DNA from: Aeromonas sanarellii
Lineage (GTDB): Bacteria > Pseudomonadota > Gammaproteobacteria > Enterobacterales > Aeromonadaceae
Assembly (NCBI RefSeq): GCF_000820085.1
Contig: NZ_CDBN01000074.1
Location: 24,384-88,383 of the forward strand
Reading direction: 5' to 3'
Length of the DNA stretch: 64,000 nucleotides
Both the position numbers and the translations under genes were made by a program. The notes under the pieces were generated by a model. It was given only the letters and a program-made list of their open reading frames with translations, made no database searches and had not been told where the DNA came from. Below, one piece after another: positions 1-9,093 of the stretch (position 1 is the first letter of the stretch; each line of letters begins with the position of its first letter).

Positions 1-78
1 AGTCAGACGGTGTCATTCACTGACAGCCCTGTGCCGCGCTGGTAGAATTCAGGCCATCTGGATTTCAAGGCGCGGCCC
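1..78. other. Window edge upstream of yrdD
   Basis: Frame 1 on the plus strand is open from base 1 to a TAG at 43-45 (14 codons) and could be the tail of an upstream gene. The smg gene usually precedes yrdD in related genomes, but this tail does not resemble the Smg C-terminus I remember, so it is not assigned. The rest is a short spacer. Confidence 0.2.
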
Positions 79-636
79 ATGTCAAAGATCGACCATCACC
101 TCTTCTCTGCCCACGAACATGCATTCGAGCGCGAGCCGTGCCCGCAGTGTGGTGCCGAGCTGGTGATCCGTCAGGGCAAGCATGGCCCCTTCCTGGGTTG
201 CTCGGCCTACCCTTCCTGCGACTACATCCGCTCCCTGACCCCCTCAGGTCGCGACATCGAGAAAGTGCTTGATGGCTCGGCCTGCCCGGATTGCGGCCAT
301 CCGCTGGCCATCAAGAAGGGGCGATACGGCCTGTTTGTGGGGTGCACCCAGTACCCTGCCTGCCAGCACATCGAATCCCTGCAGGAGAGTGACGACACCC
401 AGATCCTCTGTCCCGAATGTGGCAAGGGTCATCTGGTGAGCCGCACCTCTCGCTACGGCAAGCAATTCTACTCCTGTGACGCCTATCCTCACTGCAAGTA
501 TGTGGTGAACGACAAGCCCGTTCCCATGCCTTGTCCCGAGTGTGGCTGGGGCATCATGGTGGAGAAGAAGGTGAGGGGCAGCCTGCGCTGGATCTGCCCG
601 CAAAAGAAATGCTGCCATCAGATGGAGCGGGTATAA
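79..636 (+). CDS. yrdD: Topoisomerase-type C4 zinc-finger DNA-binding protein (YrdD)
   Basis: The 185-residue protein is made almost wholly of four C4 zinc ribbons like those at the C-terminus of topoisomerase I. The first uses Cys21/Cys24 and Cys41/Cys47. The others begin CPDCG (about residue 69), CPECG (about 112) and CPECG (about 151), and the last ends in a CPQKKCC cluster. There is no topoisomerase catalytic domain, so this is the stand-alone YrdD family, presumed to bind nucleic acid. The yrdD-tsaC-aroE order is kept in Enterobacteria, here with hemF inserted. Exact function is unknown. Confidence 0.9.
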   Translation: MSKIDHHLFSAHEHAFEREPCPQCGAELVIRQGKHGPFLGCSAYPSCDYIRSLTPSGRDIEKVLDGSACPDCGHPLAIKKGRYGLFVGCTQYPACQHIESLQESDDTQILCPECGKGHLVSRTSRYGKQFYSCDAYPHCKYVVNDKPVPMPCPECGWGIMVEKKVRGSLRWICPQKKCCHQMERV

Positions 637-891
637 TCCAGCCGCCATGACCCGGGGGCTGACGAAGGAACCGGTCCGGTTCGCTTCCGCATCACCTTGA
701 GTTGGTCACGTCGGCGGGCTCGGCTTCCGATGTGCGTGCTTTACCCTGTTAAAACGAGGGCAAGCCACCCGACTCCCGGGGCGTCTGATGATGTGTCATG
801 GTACCGCATGTGCTGCAGAGATGATGGCCCAGGGCCGTCATGCCGGTTCAACCAACAATCCAGTGATGAGAGGCGACAGCGCGGCTGTTGC

Positions 892-1461
892 ATGTTTTCT
901 ATGCCAAACGAACTTGAACAAGCCGTCACCGCCCTTCAAGGAGAAGGGGTGATCGCCTACGCCACCGAGGCCGTGTTTGGCCTGGGATGTGACCCTGATT
1001 CCGAGGCTGCGGTGCAGCGCCTGCTGGCCATCAAGCAGCGACCGGTGGAGAAGGGGCTGATCCTGATCGCAGCCGAATTGACGCAGTTGCAGGATTACAT
1101 CGATCTGGGCCTGCTCAGCGATGAGCAGCTGGCGCGGGTTGAAGCAAGCTGGCCTGGTCCCTTCACCTGGATCATGCCAGCCCGTCCGACGACGCCATCC
1201 TGGCTGACCGGTCAGTTCGATACCCTGGCGGTACGCGTCACGGCTCATCCCCAGGTGCAGGCCCTGTGCCGCGCCTTCGGCAAGCCGCTGGTCTCTACCA
1301 GTGCCAATCTGACTGGTGAGGAGCCCGCCCGCCGGGTCAGCGACATAGGTGAACTGCTGGCAAGCCAGCTGGCCTATATCCTGCCCGGCGAGGTGGGGGG
1401 CCAGGCCAATCCGTCCGAGATCAAGGATGCTCGCACCGGCGCCATCATTCGCCCTTCCTGA
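892..1461 (+). CDS. tsaC: Threonylcarbamoyl-AMP synthase TsaC (YrdC/RimN)
   Basis: Makes threonylcarbamoyl-AMP from threonine, bicarbonate and ATP, the first step of t6A37 modification of ANN-decoding tRNAs. The YrdC fold shows in the KQRP...EKGLI nucleotide-binding stretch (about residues 46-58) and the STSANLTGE motif near residue 140. The ATG at 892 gives 189 aa, close to the roughly 190 usual for TsaC. An ATG at 901 is the alternative and would lose three residues. The same frame is open back to 697, but that extension has no family similarity. A GAGGCGA ribosome-site candidate lies about 15 bases upstream. The 255 bp between yrdD and tsaC contain no other gene that I can see. Confidence 0.93.
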   Translation: MFSMPNELEQAVTALQGEGVIAYATEAVFGLGCDPDSEAAVQRLLAIKQRPVEKGLILIAAELTQLQDYIDLGLLSDEQLARVEASWPGPFTWIMPARPTTPSWLTGQFDTLAVRVTAHPQVQALCRAFGKPLVSTSANLTGEEPARRVSDIGELLASQLAYILPGEVGGQANPSEIKDARTGAIIRPS

Positions 1462-1498
1462 CCGGTGGCAAGATTTCCATTGGCAGTCTGAGCCTTGA

Positions 1499-2467
<969 letters not shown>

Positions 2468-2570
2468 CCAGAGGGGCCATCAGGGGCCCTCTTTGCTGGC
2501 CGATATTCGGCTTGTTCCCGCATGAGAAAAACCGTTAAATCGGGAGATTGCCCTCTGATGGAATTCTCCG

Positions 2571-3392
2571 ATGGATCGTTATCTGGTTTTTGGCCACCCG
2601 GTGCGCCACAGCAAGTCCCCTTTCATTCACACCCTGTTCGCCAGACAGACCCAGCAGGCACTGGAGTATGGGCTGGCCGAACCGGCCGTCGATGAGTTTG
2701 CCACGGCCCTGCGCCACTTCTTTGCCCAGGGAGGCAAGGGGTGCAACGTGACGGTTCCCTTCAAGGAGCAGGCATTCGCCCTGGTCGACCGGTTGAGCCC
2801 AAGGGCCCAGCGGGCGGGGGCCGTCAACACCATCAAGCTGACCGATGACGGTGTGCTGCTCGGAGATAACACCGACGGTGCCGGGTTGGTGGCCGATCTC
2901 AAGTCCCATGGTGTGGCGTTGGACGGGCGCCGGATCCTGCTGCTGGGAGCGGGCGGCGCCGCCCGCGGTGCGCTGGCCCCCCTGCTGGCCGAAAAGCCGG
3001 GCGAACTGGTCATCGTCAACCGCACCCATGCCAAGGCAGAGCAATTGGCGGCTGAATTTCATGATCTGGGGCCAGTCAGTGCCCAGCCCTATGAGCAGTT
3101 GGCGGGCCGGTTCGACCTCATCATCAACTCGACCTCTGCCAGCCTGCAGGGGGAGTTGCCGCCCCTGGCTCCCGCTCTCATTCACGCCGATATTGCCATC
3201 TACGACATGATGTATGGTGCGACGGACACGGCCTTTATCGATTGGGCCAAACGTCAGGGGGCGCGTCAGACCATGGACGGGCTCGGCATGCTGGTGGAGC
3301 AGGCTGCCGAAGCCTTCACCGTGTGGCGTGGCATCCGGCCCGGCACCAAGCAGGTATTGAGAGAGCTGAAGCGCAACCTGGGGGTGCTGTAA
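2571..3392 (+). CDS. aroE: Shikimate 5-dehydrogenase
   Basis: NADPH-dependent reduction of 3-dehydroshikimate to shikimate in aromatic amino-acid synthesis. 273 aa. The N-terminal substrate site shows HSKSPFIH (about 14-21) and TVPFKEQA with the catalytic Lys (about residue 66). The Rossmann domain has GAGGAARG (about 126-133) followed by an NRTHAKAE segment typical of NADP preference. The C-terminal [14 protein letters not shown] is conserved. It is the last gene of the yrdD-tsaC-hemF-aroE run, and no terminator lies close behind it. Confidence 0.97.
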   Translation: MDRYLVFGHPVRHSKSPFIHTLFARQTQQALEYGLAEPAVDEFATALRHFFAQGGKGCNVTVPFKEQAFALVDRLSPRAQRAGAVNTIKLTDDGVLLGDNTDGAGLVADLKSHGVALDGRRILLLGAGGAARGALAPLLAEKPGELVIVNRTHAKAEQLAAEFHDLGPVSAQPYEQLAGRFDLIINSTSASLQGELPPLAPALIHADIAIYDMMYGATDTAFIDWAKRQGARQTMDGLGMLVEQAAEAFTVWRGIRPGTKQVLRELKRNLGVL

Positions 3393-3696
3393 GCCGGTTT
3401 GCCGGGGCGTTGGGACCGTTCTCGAAGCAACCGGGTCTGGCTGGCAGAGGGGCCCGGCACAGTAGATGCGCAAGAAGGGACTCGCCTGTAGCGAAATGGG
3501 GCTCCCATACGGAGCATCTTTAAGCAAAAGACCAGATTGTTTTCACAGAATAAAGCCATTATTAACAATGCTTTATGTCTTCCATCAGCTACTTGTCGTG
3601 CCTTTTTCAAGTTTTTTCTCAAAGCAGCGGAACTAGTTCGCAATGGTGCTGACTAATTAGATAGTTGAGGAAGTGCTAGCTAGTCACCTTTATAAC

Positions 3697-3725
3697 TCCC
3701 CGGTATTCATACTGGGGATTTTTTT
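3697..3725 (+). terminator. Intrinsic terminator without an obvious gene
   Basis: TCCCCGGTAT pairs with ATACTGGGGA (one G-T pair, inner loop opened) and is followed by seven T. It sits 305 bp past aroE and about 100 bp before Spot 42. It could end a long aroE 3' UTR or an unannotated small RNA. A weak promoter candidate lies upstream (TTGTTT at 3537, TATTAA at 3560, 17-bp spacer), which would give a transcript of about 150 nt. Confidence 0.7.
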
Positions 3726-3765
3726 ATCTGCATGAAAAATATATAGATTTTCCTCAGTTACTTTC

Positions 3766-3819
3766 CGTGAAACTAAATTACATAAATTACTTTCACTTTC
3801 TGCTGCTTTGCTGTACAGT
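3766..3819 (+). promoter_or_regulatory. Spot 42 promoter with possible CRP site
   Basis: TTTCAC at 3791-3796 and TACAGT at 3814-3819 are separated by 17 bp and place the start at about 3827, the first base of the recognised Spot 42 RNA. Upstream, CGTGAAACTAAATTACAT (3766-3783) is a degenerate CRP half-site pair centred near -53. The E. coli spf gene is CRP-repressed from a similar position, but the match here is weak. Confidence 0.6.
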
Positions 3820-3826
3820 TGTCGGC

Positions 3827-3930
3827 GTAGGGTACAGAGGTAAGATGTTCTATCTTTCAGACCTTTTATTTCACGTAATTGAATGTGGCTGAATAGCAGC
3901 CCCGATGAGTCATCGTCGGGGCGTTTTTTT
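3827..3930 (+). ncRNA. spf: Spot 42 small RNA
   Basis: The 5' end GTAGGGTACAGAGGTAAGAT and the stretch TTCTATCTTTCAGACCTTTT match E. coli Spot 42, including the single-stranded segments used for target pairing. The RNA ends in a GCCCCGATGA/TCGTCGGGGC hairpin followed by seven T. It is about 104 nt against 109 in E. coli. Spot 42 is an Hfq-dependent, CRP-repressed regulator of secondary carbon metabolism. In E. coli it lies between polA and engB (yihA). Here engB is still its neighbour, but polA is replaced by aroE. Confidence 0.95.
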
Positions 3931-3988
3931 ATGCGTTTTGATTAGAGTAAATGCTTTAGTTTGTGTGGCCTTTTGTTAGAATGAGGGT

Positions 3989-4098
3989 GTTTCTTGAGGA
4001 AAACCAATCGTCTTTGTTCTCGAGAACTCGCTTTTTCCCAATTTTTTGAACGCATTTCTTCAGGCCGGTCCGCTGCTGCGAGACTGGCCTCATTTTTA
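3989..4098 (+). ncRNA. Candidate small RNA downstream of Spot 42
   Basis: An intrinsic terminator (AGGCCGGTC at 4062-4070 paired with GACTGGCCT at 4082-4090, then CATTTTTA) stands in a gap with no reading frame. About 110 bp upstream is a good extended -10 element, TGTTAGAAT (hexamer 3977-3982), with a poor -35. The implied RNA has U-rich single-stranded stretches (TTTTTCCCAATTTTTTG) like Hfq ligands. No RNA family is recognised. CsrC occupies a nearby place in E. coli, but this one has a single GGA and is not Csr-like. Confidence 0.4.
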
Positions 4099-4378
4099 TC
4101 CCTTCAAGATATGATTCGGTAATAAAGTTTCAGTTTCGTTTGTGACAATCCTATTGTCAGCTTGCTGCGACTGAAAGAATGAAAACGGTGTCAAGGATGA
4201 GAAAAGTTAATTCACTACGCGTCTTAACTGTCAATGTGATTGATTTTGAGTGATTTTATTGTCATTGGATGCAGCATGGGAGGAAAGGCGGGAGAGACTG
4301 GTCTGGGCGGGGTGACACTGAAAGTCTTTCAATCAGCGGAGGGGGAACTCCGCTCATTGCAGCAAGAGGAGGCGCTGT
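4099..4378. other. Spacer between candidate sRNA and engB
   Basis: No supported gene. An ATG-initiated frame at 4240-4551 runs antisense into engB and is rejected. A small inverted repeat AGCGGAG/CTCCGCT at 4335-4354 lies just past the engB stop and may help end the minus-strand engB transcript, but there is no T-run after it. Confidence 0.4.
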
Positions 4379-5035
4379 TTACTCCTCGGCCTGATGGTCC
4401 TCGTCTGCCTCTGCCGGAGAGGTATCGGCATTGGACTGGTACCAGCCACTCAATGTCTGAGCCAGCTTCTCGACGCCGATATTGGTCAGGGAGGAGAAGG
4501 CCTCAACCTGGATCTGCGGACCCAGTTCAGCCACCGCCTGGCGGACCTTGATCACCTGATTGTTGCGGGGACCCGGGCTCAGCTTGTCGGCCTTGGTCAG
4601 CAGCAGCATCACCGGCAGCTCACGGTGCGAACTCCACTCCAGCATGTTCATGTCGGTCTCTTTGAGCGGGTGGCGAATGTCCATCAGGATGACCAGCCCC
4701 TTCAAGGACTCCCGGCGTTGCAGATATTCCGCCAGGGATTTTTGCCACTTGAGCTTCATTTCCAGCGGGACTTGCGCATAACCGTAGCCTGGCAGGTCGA
4801 CCAGACGCTTGCCCGGTTCGAGTTCAAACAGGTTGATCAGCTGGGTGCGACCCGGTGTCTTACTGGTCCGCGCCAGGTTCTTGTGCTTGGTCAAGGTATT
4901 CAATGCAGAGGATTTGCCCGCGTTGGAACGCCCGGCAAACGCAATCTCGACACCCCCATCATGTGGCAGGTGGCGGATGTCGGGTGCGCTGGTCACAAAA
5001 TGCACCTTATTGAAATTCAGAGTTTGTGTATCCAA
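4379..5035 (-). CDS. engB: Ribosome biogenesis GTPase EngB (YihA/YsxC)
   Basis: Essential GTPase of the TrmE-Era-EngA-EngB group, involved in 50S subunit assembly. 218 aa with the full set of G motifs: [12 protein letters not shown] (G1, about residues 35-46), TPGRTQ (G2), DLPGYGYA (G3, about 79-86), TKADKL (G4, about 148-153) and an SSLTN G5. The C-terminal tail is acidic. It is convergent with the small-RNA region and divergent from cytochrome c4, sharing a 143-bp upstream region. Confidence 0.96.
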   Translation of the reverse strand: MDTQTLNFNKVHFVTSAPDIRHLPHDGGVEIAFAGRSNAGKSSALNTLTKHKNLARTSKTPGRTQLINLFELEPGKRLVDLPGYGYAQVPLEMKLKWQKSLAEYLQRRESLKGLVILMDIRHPLKETDMNMLEWSSHRELPVMLLLTKADKLSPGPRNNQVIKVRQAVAELGPQIQVEAFSSLTNIGVEKLAQTLSGWYQSNADTSPAEADEDHQAEE

Positions 5036-5178
5036 CGTAAATTCCCCATAGAGAGAGAGGGTTATAGAGTTACTTTTTTGTGAAATCGTGTAAAATGGCG
5101 TCGCTTAAACGCGTTTATTTTAACATGCCTTCGGCGGCATGGGATCTGGAAGCCTAATAACGAGAAAGTTGGAACGCC

Positions 5179-5796
5179 ATGAAGAACCTAGTCATTACAC
5201 TTGCTCTGATGGTTGGCGTAACTGGGATGGCACAAGCCAAGGGCGATGCCGCTGCGGGACAAACCAAGGCTGCCGTCTGTGCGGCCTGTCATGGACCGGA
5301 CGGCAACAGCCCAGTCGACATGTATCCCAAGATTGCTGGTCAGCACGCATCATATATCAAAAAACAATTAGTTGAACTGAAGGCTGCCGCTTCCGGCCAA
5401 ACTGGCCGGATTGCGCCTGTCATGGGCCCCATGGCGCTGCCGCTGTCCGATCAGGACATGGACGACCTGGCCGCCTACTTCTCCAGCCAGAAGGTCAGCC
5501 CGATCGCCGTGCCCGACGAGGTGGTCGCCGCAGGCAAGGCACTCTATATGGGCGGGGACATGAGCCGCGGTCTGGCCGCCTGCACTGCCTGTCATGGGCC
5601 GCGCGGTTCCGGCGTCGAGCAGGCCAAGTACCCCAGCCTGTCGGGGCAGCATCCGGCCTATATCAAGGCTCAGCTGGTCGCTTTCCGCTCGGCGAACCGC
5701 GACAATGACCCCAACGGCATGATGCGCGATGTGGCCAAGAAGCTGACGGATCAGGATATCGAGGCGCTCTCCAAATATGTGGCAGGGCTGCACTGA
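5179..5796 (+). CDS. Dihaem cytochrome c4
   Basis: Periplasmic electron carrier that usually donates to cytochrome oxidases. 205 aa: a signal peptide ending MAQA (residues 17-20), then two cytochrome c domains with haem-binding CAACH (Cys34, Cys37, His38) and CTACH (Cys135, Cys138, His139). Methionine sixth-ligand candidates lie in VMGPMALP and in NGMMRD. The duplicated fold is typical of the c4 family, which often sits next to engB in gammaproteobacteria. A TAAAAT box at 5091 upstream is a plausible -10. Confidence 0.94.
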   Translation: MKNLVITLALMVGVTGMAQAKGDAAAGQTKAAVCAACHGPDGNSPVDMYPKIAGQHASYIKKQLVELKAAASGQTGRIAPVMGPMALPLSDQDMDDLAAYFSSQKVSPIAVPDEVVAAGKALYMGGDMSRGLAACTACHGPRGSGVEQAKYPSLSGQHPAYIKAQLVAFRSANRDNDPNGMMRDVAKKLTDQDIEALSKYVAGLH

Positions 5797-5826
5797 TAAT
5801 ATTCGGAGTCTATCATCTTGAAAAAG

Positions 5827-5857
5827 CAGGGAACCACAGGGTTCCCTGTTCTTTTTC
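5827..5857 (+). terminator. Terminator of cytochrome c4 gene
   Basis: CAGGGAACC pairs with GGTTCCCTG across a short ACAG loop and is followed by TTCTTTTT. It lies 30 bp past the stop codon. Confidence 0.9.
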
Positions 5858-5895
5858 TGACTTTTTTCTCACTTCATCAAAGTCGCTAACATTGT

Positions 5896-5913
5896 TGTAA
5901 GAGATCTTCCATT
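5896..5913 (+). promoter_or_regulatory. UvrY/VarA (GacA-type) box upstream of Csr RNA
   Basis: TGTAAGAGATCT matches the left two-thirds of the known TGTAAG-N6-CTTACA upstream activating sequence, while the right arm is degenerate. It is about 140 bp before the estimated start of the Csr RNA, the usual distance for GacA/UvrY/VarA activation. Confidence 0.6.
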
Positions 5914-6035
5914 TCCATGGTTGGAAGAGGCTGAAAAAATCTTGTGATTTGACTGCGTTATACCTATTTATCAGGTAGTTAATCGTAAAAGTGCCACTTA
6001 TCTTTATTTGGAAGAGTCTATGGTAGATTGAACCA

Positions 6036-6386
6036 TCAGGTGAAGTTGTTACATTGTGCACATGGATTGAACGGGCGGACGGGATGCAACCTGCCGCCGG
6101 TGCGACAGGATGTCGACTCAGGGCATGCAGGTGATGAGCGAGGCATGCAAAGACCAGGATGGTGACCGCCAGGGATGAGCGGGGTTGCGGGAAGCAGCCA
6201 CCCCAGTGGGAGGCAGGATGCCACCAGTACGGGTTAGACAAGCACACGCACATTCAGGATCGGCCAATAAGGGTCAGGAAGACCCAACGACAGGATGCGC
6301 AGCGGTACGCCCAGGGACAAGGCGGTGAGACTCCAGGGATCGGGACTCGCATGACAGGAACAAGGCAGCTTCGGCTGCCTTTTTTC
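6036..6386 (+). ncRNA. csrB: CsrB/CsrC-type RNA sequestering CsrA
   Basis: About 350 nt with no credible reading frame. It holds roughly 16 GGA motifs, many in the CsrA-type contexts CAGGATG, CAGGGATG and CAGGAA (for example near 6106, 6155, 6171, 6214, 6255, 6275, 6291, 6334 and 6355). It ends in a strong terminator, AGGCAGC-TTCG-GCTGCCT plus T-run (6363-6386). Such RNAs bind many CsrA dimers and relieve CsrA repression. E. coli CsrC also sits beside yihI. The 5' end is estimated: TAGATT at 6024-6029 is the -10 candidate. The choice between the names csrB and csrC is arbitrary here. Confidence 0.88.
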
Positions 6387-6541
6387 TATTGGGTCATTAA
6401 CCCGCCAAGGCATTCTGTGTCAAAATACCAGCAACATGCCCAGAGGATGCCGATCCTGCGGTGTTCAGCGACCCAAGATGGTCGAATTGGTGCGGGATCC
6501 CACTCTTGTTCCAGATTTACTGTTCCCCGCCTCAGCATTCT

Positions 6542-6568
6542 CCCCGGACGACACGCTCCGGGGGTTTT
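6542..6568 (+). terminator. Terminator or attenuator in yihI leader
   Basis: CCCCGGA (6542-6548) and TCCGGGG (6557-6563) form a perfect 7-bp stem followed by GTTTTC, only 28 bp before the yihI ATG. It is too far from the Csr RNA terminator at 6386 to serve that RNA. Either it ends another short transcript or it attenuates yihI. A promoter candidate is TTAACC (6398) with CAAAAT (6421), 17-bp spacing. Confidence 0.6.
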
Positions 6569-6595
6569 CAATCCAGATATTTGTCGGAGTCATTC

Positions 6596-7171
6596 ATGTC
6601 GGCCAAACAACCCACCCGCAAGCCTACCGGCAAGCGCAAAGAATCAGATGCCAGTGCCCAGGAAGGTCGTGAGCGCAAGCGCGCCGCCAAGCGCAAGGGC
6701 TTGAAGGCGGGCTCCCGCCAGCAGGTCGAACAGGCAGGCAAGAAGAGTGGCACCAAGCAAGCCAAGGATCCGCGCATCGGTTCCCGCAAGCCCGTCGCCC
6801 TCATCGTGGATGAGAAGAGCAGCAAGCCGGTGGCGCCCAAGGCTGTCAAAGAGAAGAAGCTGGTGATGACGCCCGAGCAGGAACTGGCCTCCATCGAGAA
6901 CGATGATCGCCTGAATGACCTGCTGGATCGTCTCGATGCCGGTGAAACCCTGGACGCGTCCGAGCAGGCCTGGGTCGACCAGCGTGTCGATCGTTATCAG
7001 GCGCTGATGGACGAGCTCGGCATCATAGACACCGACGAAGATGAAGACGGTGACTTCGACGACGTCGAGTATGAGGAATCGAGCGAGCCGGCCTCCGAGG
7101 AAGAGCTGTGGGAGCGCTTCACCCAGGTGGACTATCAGCCCGAGCCCAAACCCGAGCCGAAGAAAAAGTGA
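6596..7171 (+). CDS. yihI: Der GTPase-activating protein YihI
   Basis: Activator of the ribosome-assembly GTPase Der (EngA), thought to delay late 50S maturation. 191 aa. The N-terminal third is very basic (repeated KR and RKRAAKRK stretches). A structured middle contains LNDLLDRLDAGETLDASEQ. The C-terminus is acidic (DTDEDEDGDFDDVEYEE) and ends in a PEPKPEPKKK tail. ATG 6596 is preceded by CGGAG. The frame is open upstream to 6461, but that would cross the leader hairpin and is not conserved-looking. The stop overlaps the next ATG by one base (TGATG), implying translational coupling. Confidence 0.9.
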   Translation: MSAKQPTRKPTGKRKESDASAQEGRERKRAAKRKGLKAGSRQQVEQAGKKSGTKQAKDPRIGSRKPVALIVDEKSSKPVAPKAVKEKKLVMTPEQELASIENDDRLNDLLDRLDAGETLDASEQAWVDQRVDRYQALMDELGIIDTDEDEDGDFDDVEYEESSEPASEEELWERFTQVDYQPEPKPEPKKK

Positions 7172-7623
7172 TGAGTGGATGGATGCTGGCCGCCCTGTTG
7201 GGCGGCCTGATTTTGCTGGGGCTGGCTGTCTATGCCGGCACTCTGCTGGCCCGCCTCAAGCGCCAGCACGACGGTCAGCAGCAAGCCATTGCGGCGCGCA
7301 ACGAGCGCATTCTCGAGAGCGTCAGGGTCATCGCCCACGCGGTGCGGGATGGCCAGTGCGACTACTCCGAGGGCGCCATCCGGCTGACCAACCTGCTGGA
7401 TGCCTTGCAGATCAAGGAGGGACGCGCCTTTGCCAGCGAGTTCCCCGGTCTGTACGGCCTCTATGACAAGGTCAAGGAGATGCCGACCCACGAGGCGCGG
7501 CGCGCCCTCAAGCGCAATGAAGTGATGAAGATGGATCTCGAACGCAGCGGCTACGAGGCCGAGCTGGAGGCGCAGATCCTCCAGGATGTCGCCAGGCTGA
7601 AGGATTTCCGGTTAAGCCGCTGA
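7171..7623 (+). CDS. DUF2489 family membrane-anchored protein
   Basis: 150 aa. One N-terminal transmembrane helix (about residues 4-26, LAALLGGLILLGLAVYAGTLLA) is followed by a charged, mostly helical cytoplasmic domain. I recognise it as the DUF2489 protein commonly found between yihI and hemN in Aeromonas and Vibrio. Function unknown. Translation probably couples to yihI, because the start codon overlaps the yihI stop. Linkage to yihI hints at ribosome-assembly or envelope roles, but that is only context. Confidence 0.8.
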   Translation: MSGWMLAALLGGLILLGLAVYAGTLLARLKRQHDGQQQAIAARNERILESVRVIAHAVRDGQCDYSEGAIRLTNLLDALQIKEGRAFASEFPGLYGLYDKVKEMPTHEARRALKRNEVMKMDLERSGYEAELEAQILQDVARLKDFRLSR

Positions 7624-7651
7624 ACGGATAACAAAGAAAGGGGAAGCAAGC

Positions 7652-9025
7652 GTGCAAGCAGAACAGATTGTGTGGGATCAGGCCCTGATCGAGAAATATA
7701 ACTACAGTGGCCCGCGATATACCTCCTATCCCACAGCCCTTGAGTTCAACGAGAGTTTCGGCTATCCGGACTTCGTCCAGGCCGCGGGGCAGTATCCGGC
7801 CCGCAATCTGTCCCTCTACGTGCATATCCCCTTCTGTCACAAGCTCTGCTACTACTGCGGTTGCAACAAGGTGATCACCCGTCACCAGCACAAGGCCGAT
7901 CAGTACCTCGATTACCTCGAGCGTGAAATCAAGGCGCAGGCCCCCCTGTTCAAGCACCGTCTGGTGACCCAGCTGCACTGGGGGGGCGGTACCCCCACCT
8001 ATCTGAATGAACCCCAGACTCGCCGCCTGATGGCCATGTTGCGGGAACATTTCCATTTCGCCGGGGAGGGGGAGATCAGCATAGAGGTGGATCCGCGCGA
8101 GATCGAACTCTCCATGCTGGACGTGTTGCGGGAGCTCGGTTTCAACCGCATCAGTCTCGGCGTGCAGGACTTCAACAAGGCGGTCCAGGTCGCGGTTAAC
8201 CGCGAGCAGGACAACGACTTCATCCGCGCCATGCTGGAGCGGGCCCGCGAGCTGGGATTCCGTTCCACCAACCTGGATCTCATCTACGGCCTGCCGCACC
8301 AGAACCGGGAGAGCTTCCATCACACCCTGGAGGAGGTGCTCAAGACCGACCCGGCCCGCCTCTCCATCTTCAACTATGCCCACCTGCCGAGCCGCTTCGC
8401 CGCCCAGCACAAGCTGAAAGAGGCGGACATGCCGGCGCCCCGGGAGAAGCTGGCCATGCTGCAGGACACCATCGCCTTCCTCACCGGCCGGGGCTATCAG
8501 TTCATCGGCATGGACCACTTCGCCAAGCCGGACGACGAGCTGGCGGTGGCCCAGCGCGAGGGCAAGCTGCACCGCAACTTCCAGGGCTATACCACCCAGG
8601 GAGATTGCGATCTGCTTGGGCTGGGGGTCTCTTCCATCAGCATGATCGGCGATGCCTATTCCCAGAACCAGAAAGAGCTCAAGGCCTACTACGCCCAGGT
8701 GGAGACCCTTGGTCACGCCCAGTGGAAGGGGTGCTCCCTCAACCGGGATGACCTGATCCGCCGCGAGGTGATCAAGCGCCTCATCTGCGACTTCTCCCTG
8801 AACTTCGCCGCCGTCGAACAGGCCCACGGCCTGGTGTTCAAGGAGTACTTTGCCGAGGATCTCAAACTGCTGCAGACCTTCGTCGACGACGGTCTGGTGC
8901 GCATGACGGACGAGGGGCTGGAGGTGGTCTCCACCGGCCAGCTGCTGATCCGCAACATCTGCATGTGCTTCGACGTCTACCTGCGCAGCAAGGCGCGCCA
9001 GCAGCAGTTCTCCCGGGTGATCTAA
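7652..9025 (+). CDS. hemN: Oxygen-independent coproporphyrinogen III dehydrogenase
   Basis: Radical-SAM enzyme making protoporphyrinogen IX without oxygen. 457 aa, matching E. coli HemN. The 4Fe-4S site is CHKLCYYCGC (Cys62, Cys66, Cys69, with the HemN-specific Cys71). SAM-binding glycine motif GGGTPTYL is near residue 111, and the N-terminal YNYSGPRYTSYPTA is diagnostic of true HemN rather than HemW. The start is GTG at 7652 behind AAAGGGGAAGC. It complements hemF at 1559. Confidence 0.97.
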   Translation: MQAEQIVWDQALIEKYNYSGPRYTSYPTALEFNESFGYPDFVQAAGQYPARNLSLYVHIPFCHKLCYYCGCNKVITRHQHKADQYLDYLEREIKAQAPLFKHRLVTQLHWGGGTPTYLNEPQTRRLMAMLREHFHFAGEGEISIEVDPREIELSMLDVLRELGFNRISLGVQDFNKAVQVAVNREQDNDFIRAMLERARELGFRSTNLDLIYGLPHQNRESFHHTLEEVLKTDPARLSIFNYAHLPSRFAAQHKLKEADMPAPREKLAMLQDTIAFLTGRGYQFIGMDHFAKPDDELAVAQREGKLHRNFQGYTTQGDCDLLGLGVSSISMIGDAYSQNQKELKAYYAQVETLGHAQWKGCSLNRDDLIRREVIKRLICDFSLNFAAVEQAHGLVFKEYFAEDLKLLQTFVDDGLVRMTDEGLEVVSTGQLLIRNICMCFDVYLRSKARQQQFSRVI

Positions 9026-9050
9026 GCCGGTCGATGTCGTTGGAAAATAA

Positions 9051-9076
9051 AAAAACCGCCTCTCGGCGGTTTTTTT
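9051..9076. terminator. Bidirectional terminator between hemN and add
   Basis: AAAACCGCC and GGCGGTTTT flank a TCTC loop, with an A-run on one side and seven T on the other. It can therefore end both convergent transcripts. Confidence 0.93.
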
Positions 9077-9093
9077 ATTGGGCGGGTCGGGAT

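Noticed and set aside
697..891. Extended N-terminus of TsaC or a tRNA in the yrdD-tsaC gap
   Set aside because: No cloverleaf with TTC-type arm could be drawn, and the extra residues have no YrdC similarity.
4240..4551. Possible 103-aa gene on the plus strand between Spot 42 and engB
   Set aside because: Its second half is antisense to engB, it has no ribosome site and its sequence is low-complexity.
5813..6253. 146-aa minus-strand frame across the c4-yihI gap
   Set aside because: It lies over the Csr-type RNA and c4 terminator; no start signal, no recognisable protein.
6159..6704. 181-aa plus-strand frame over the Csr RNA
   Set aside because: The region is a GGA-rich structured RNA ending in a terminator at 6386, which the frame crosses.
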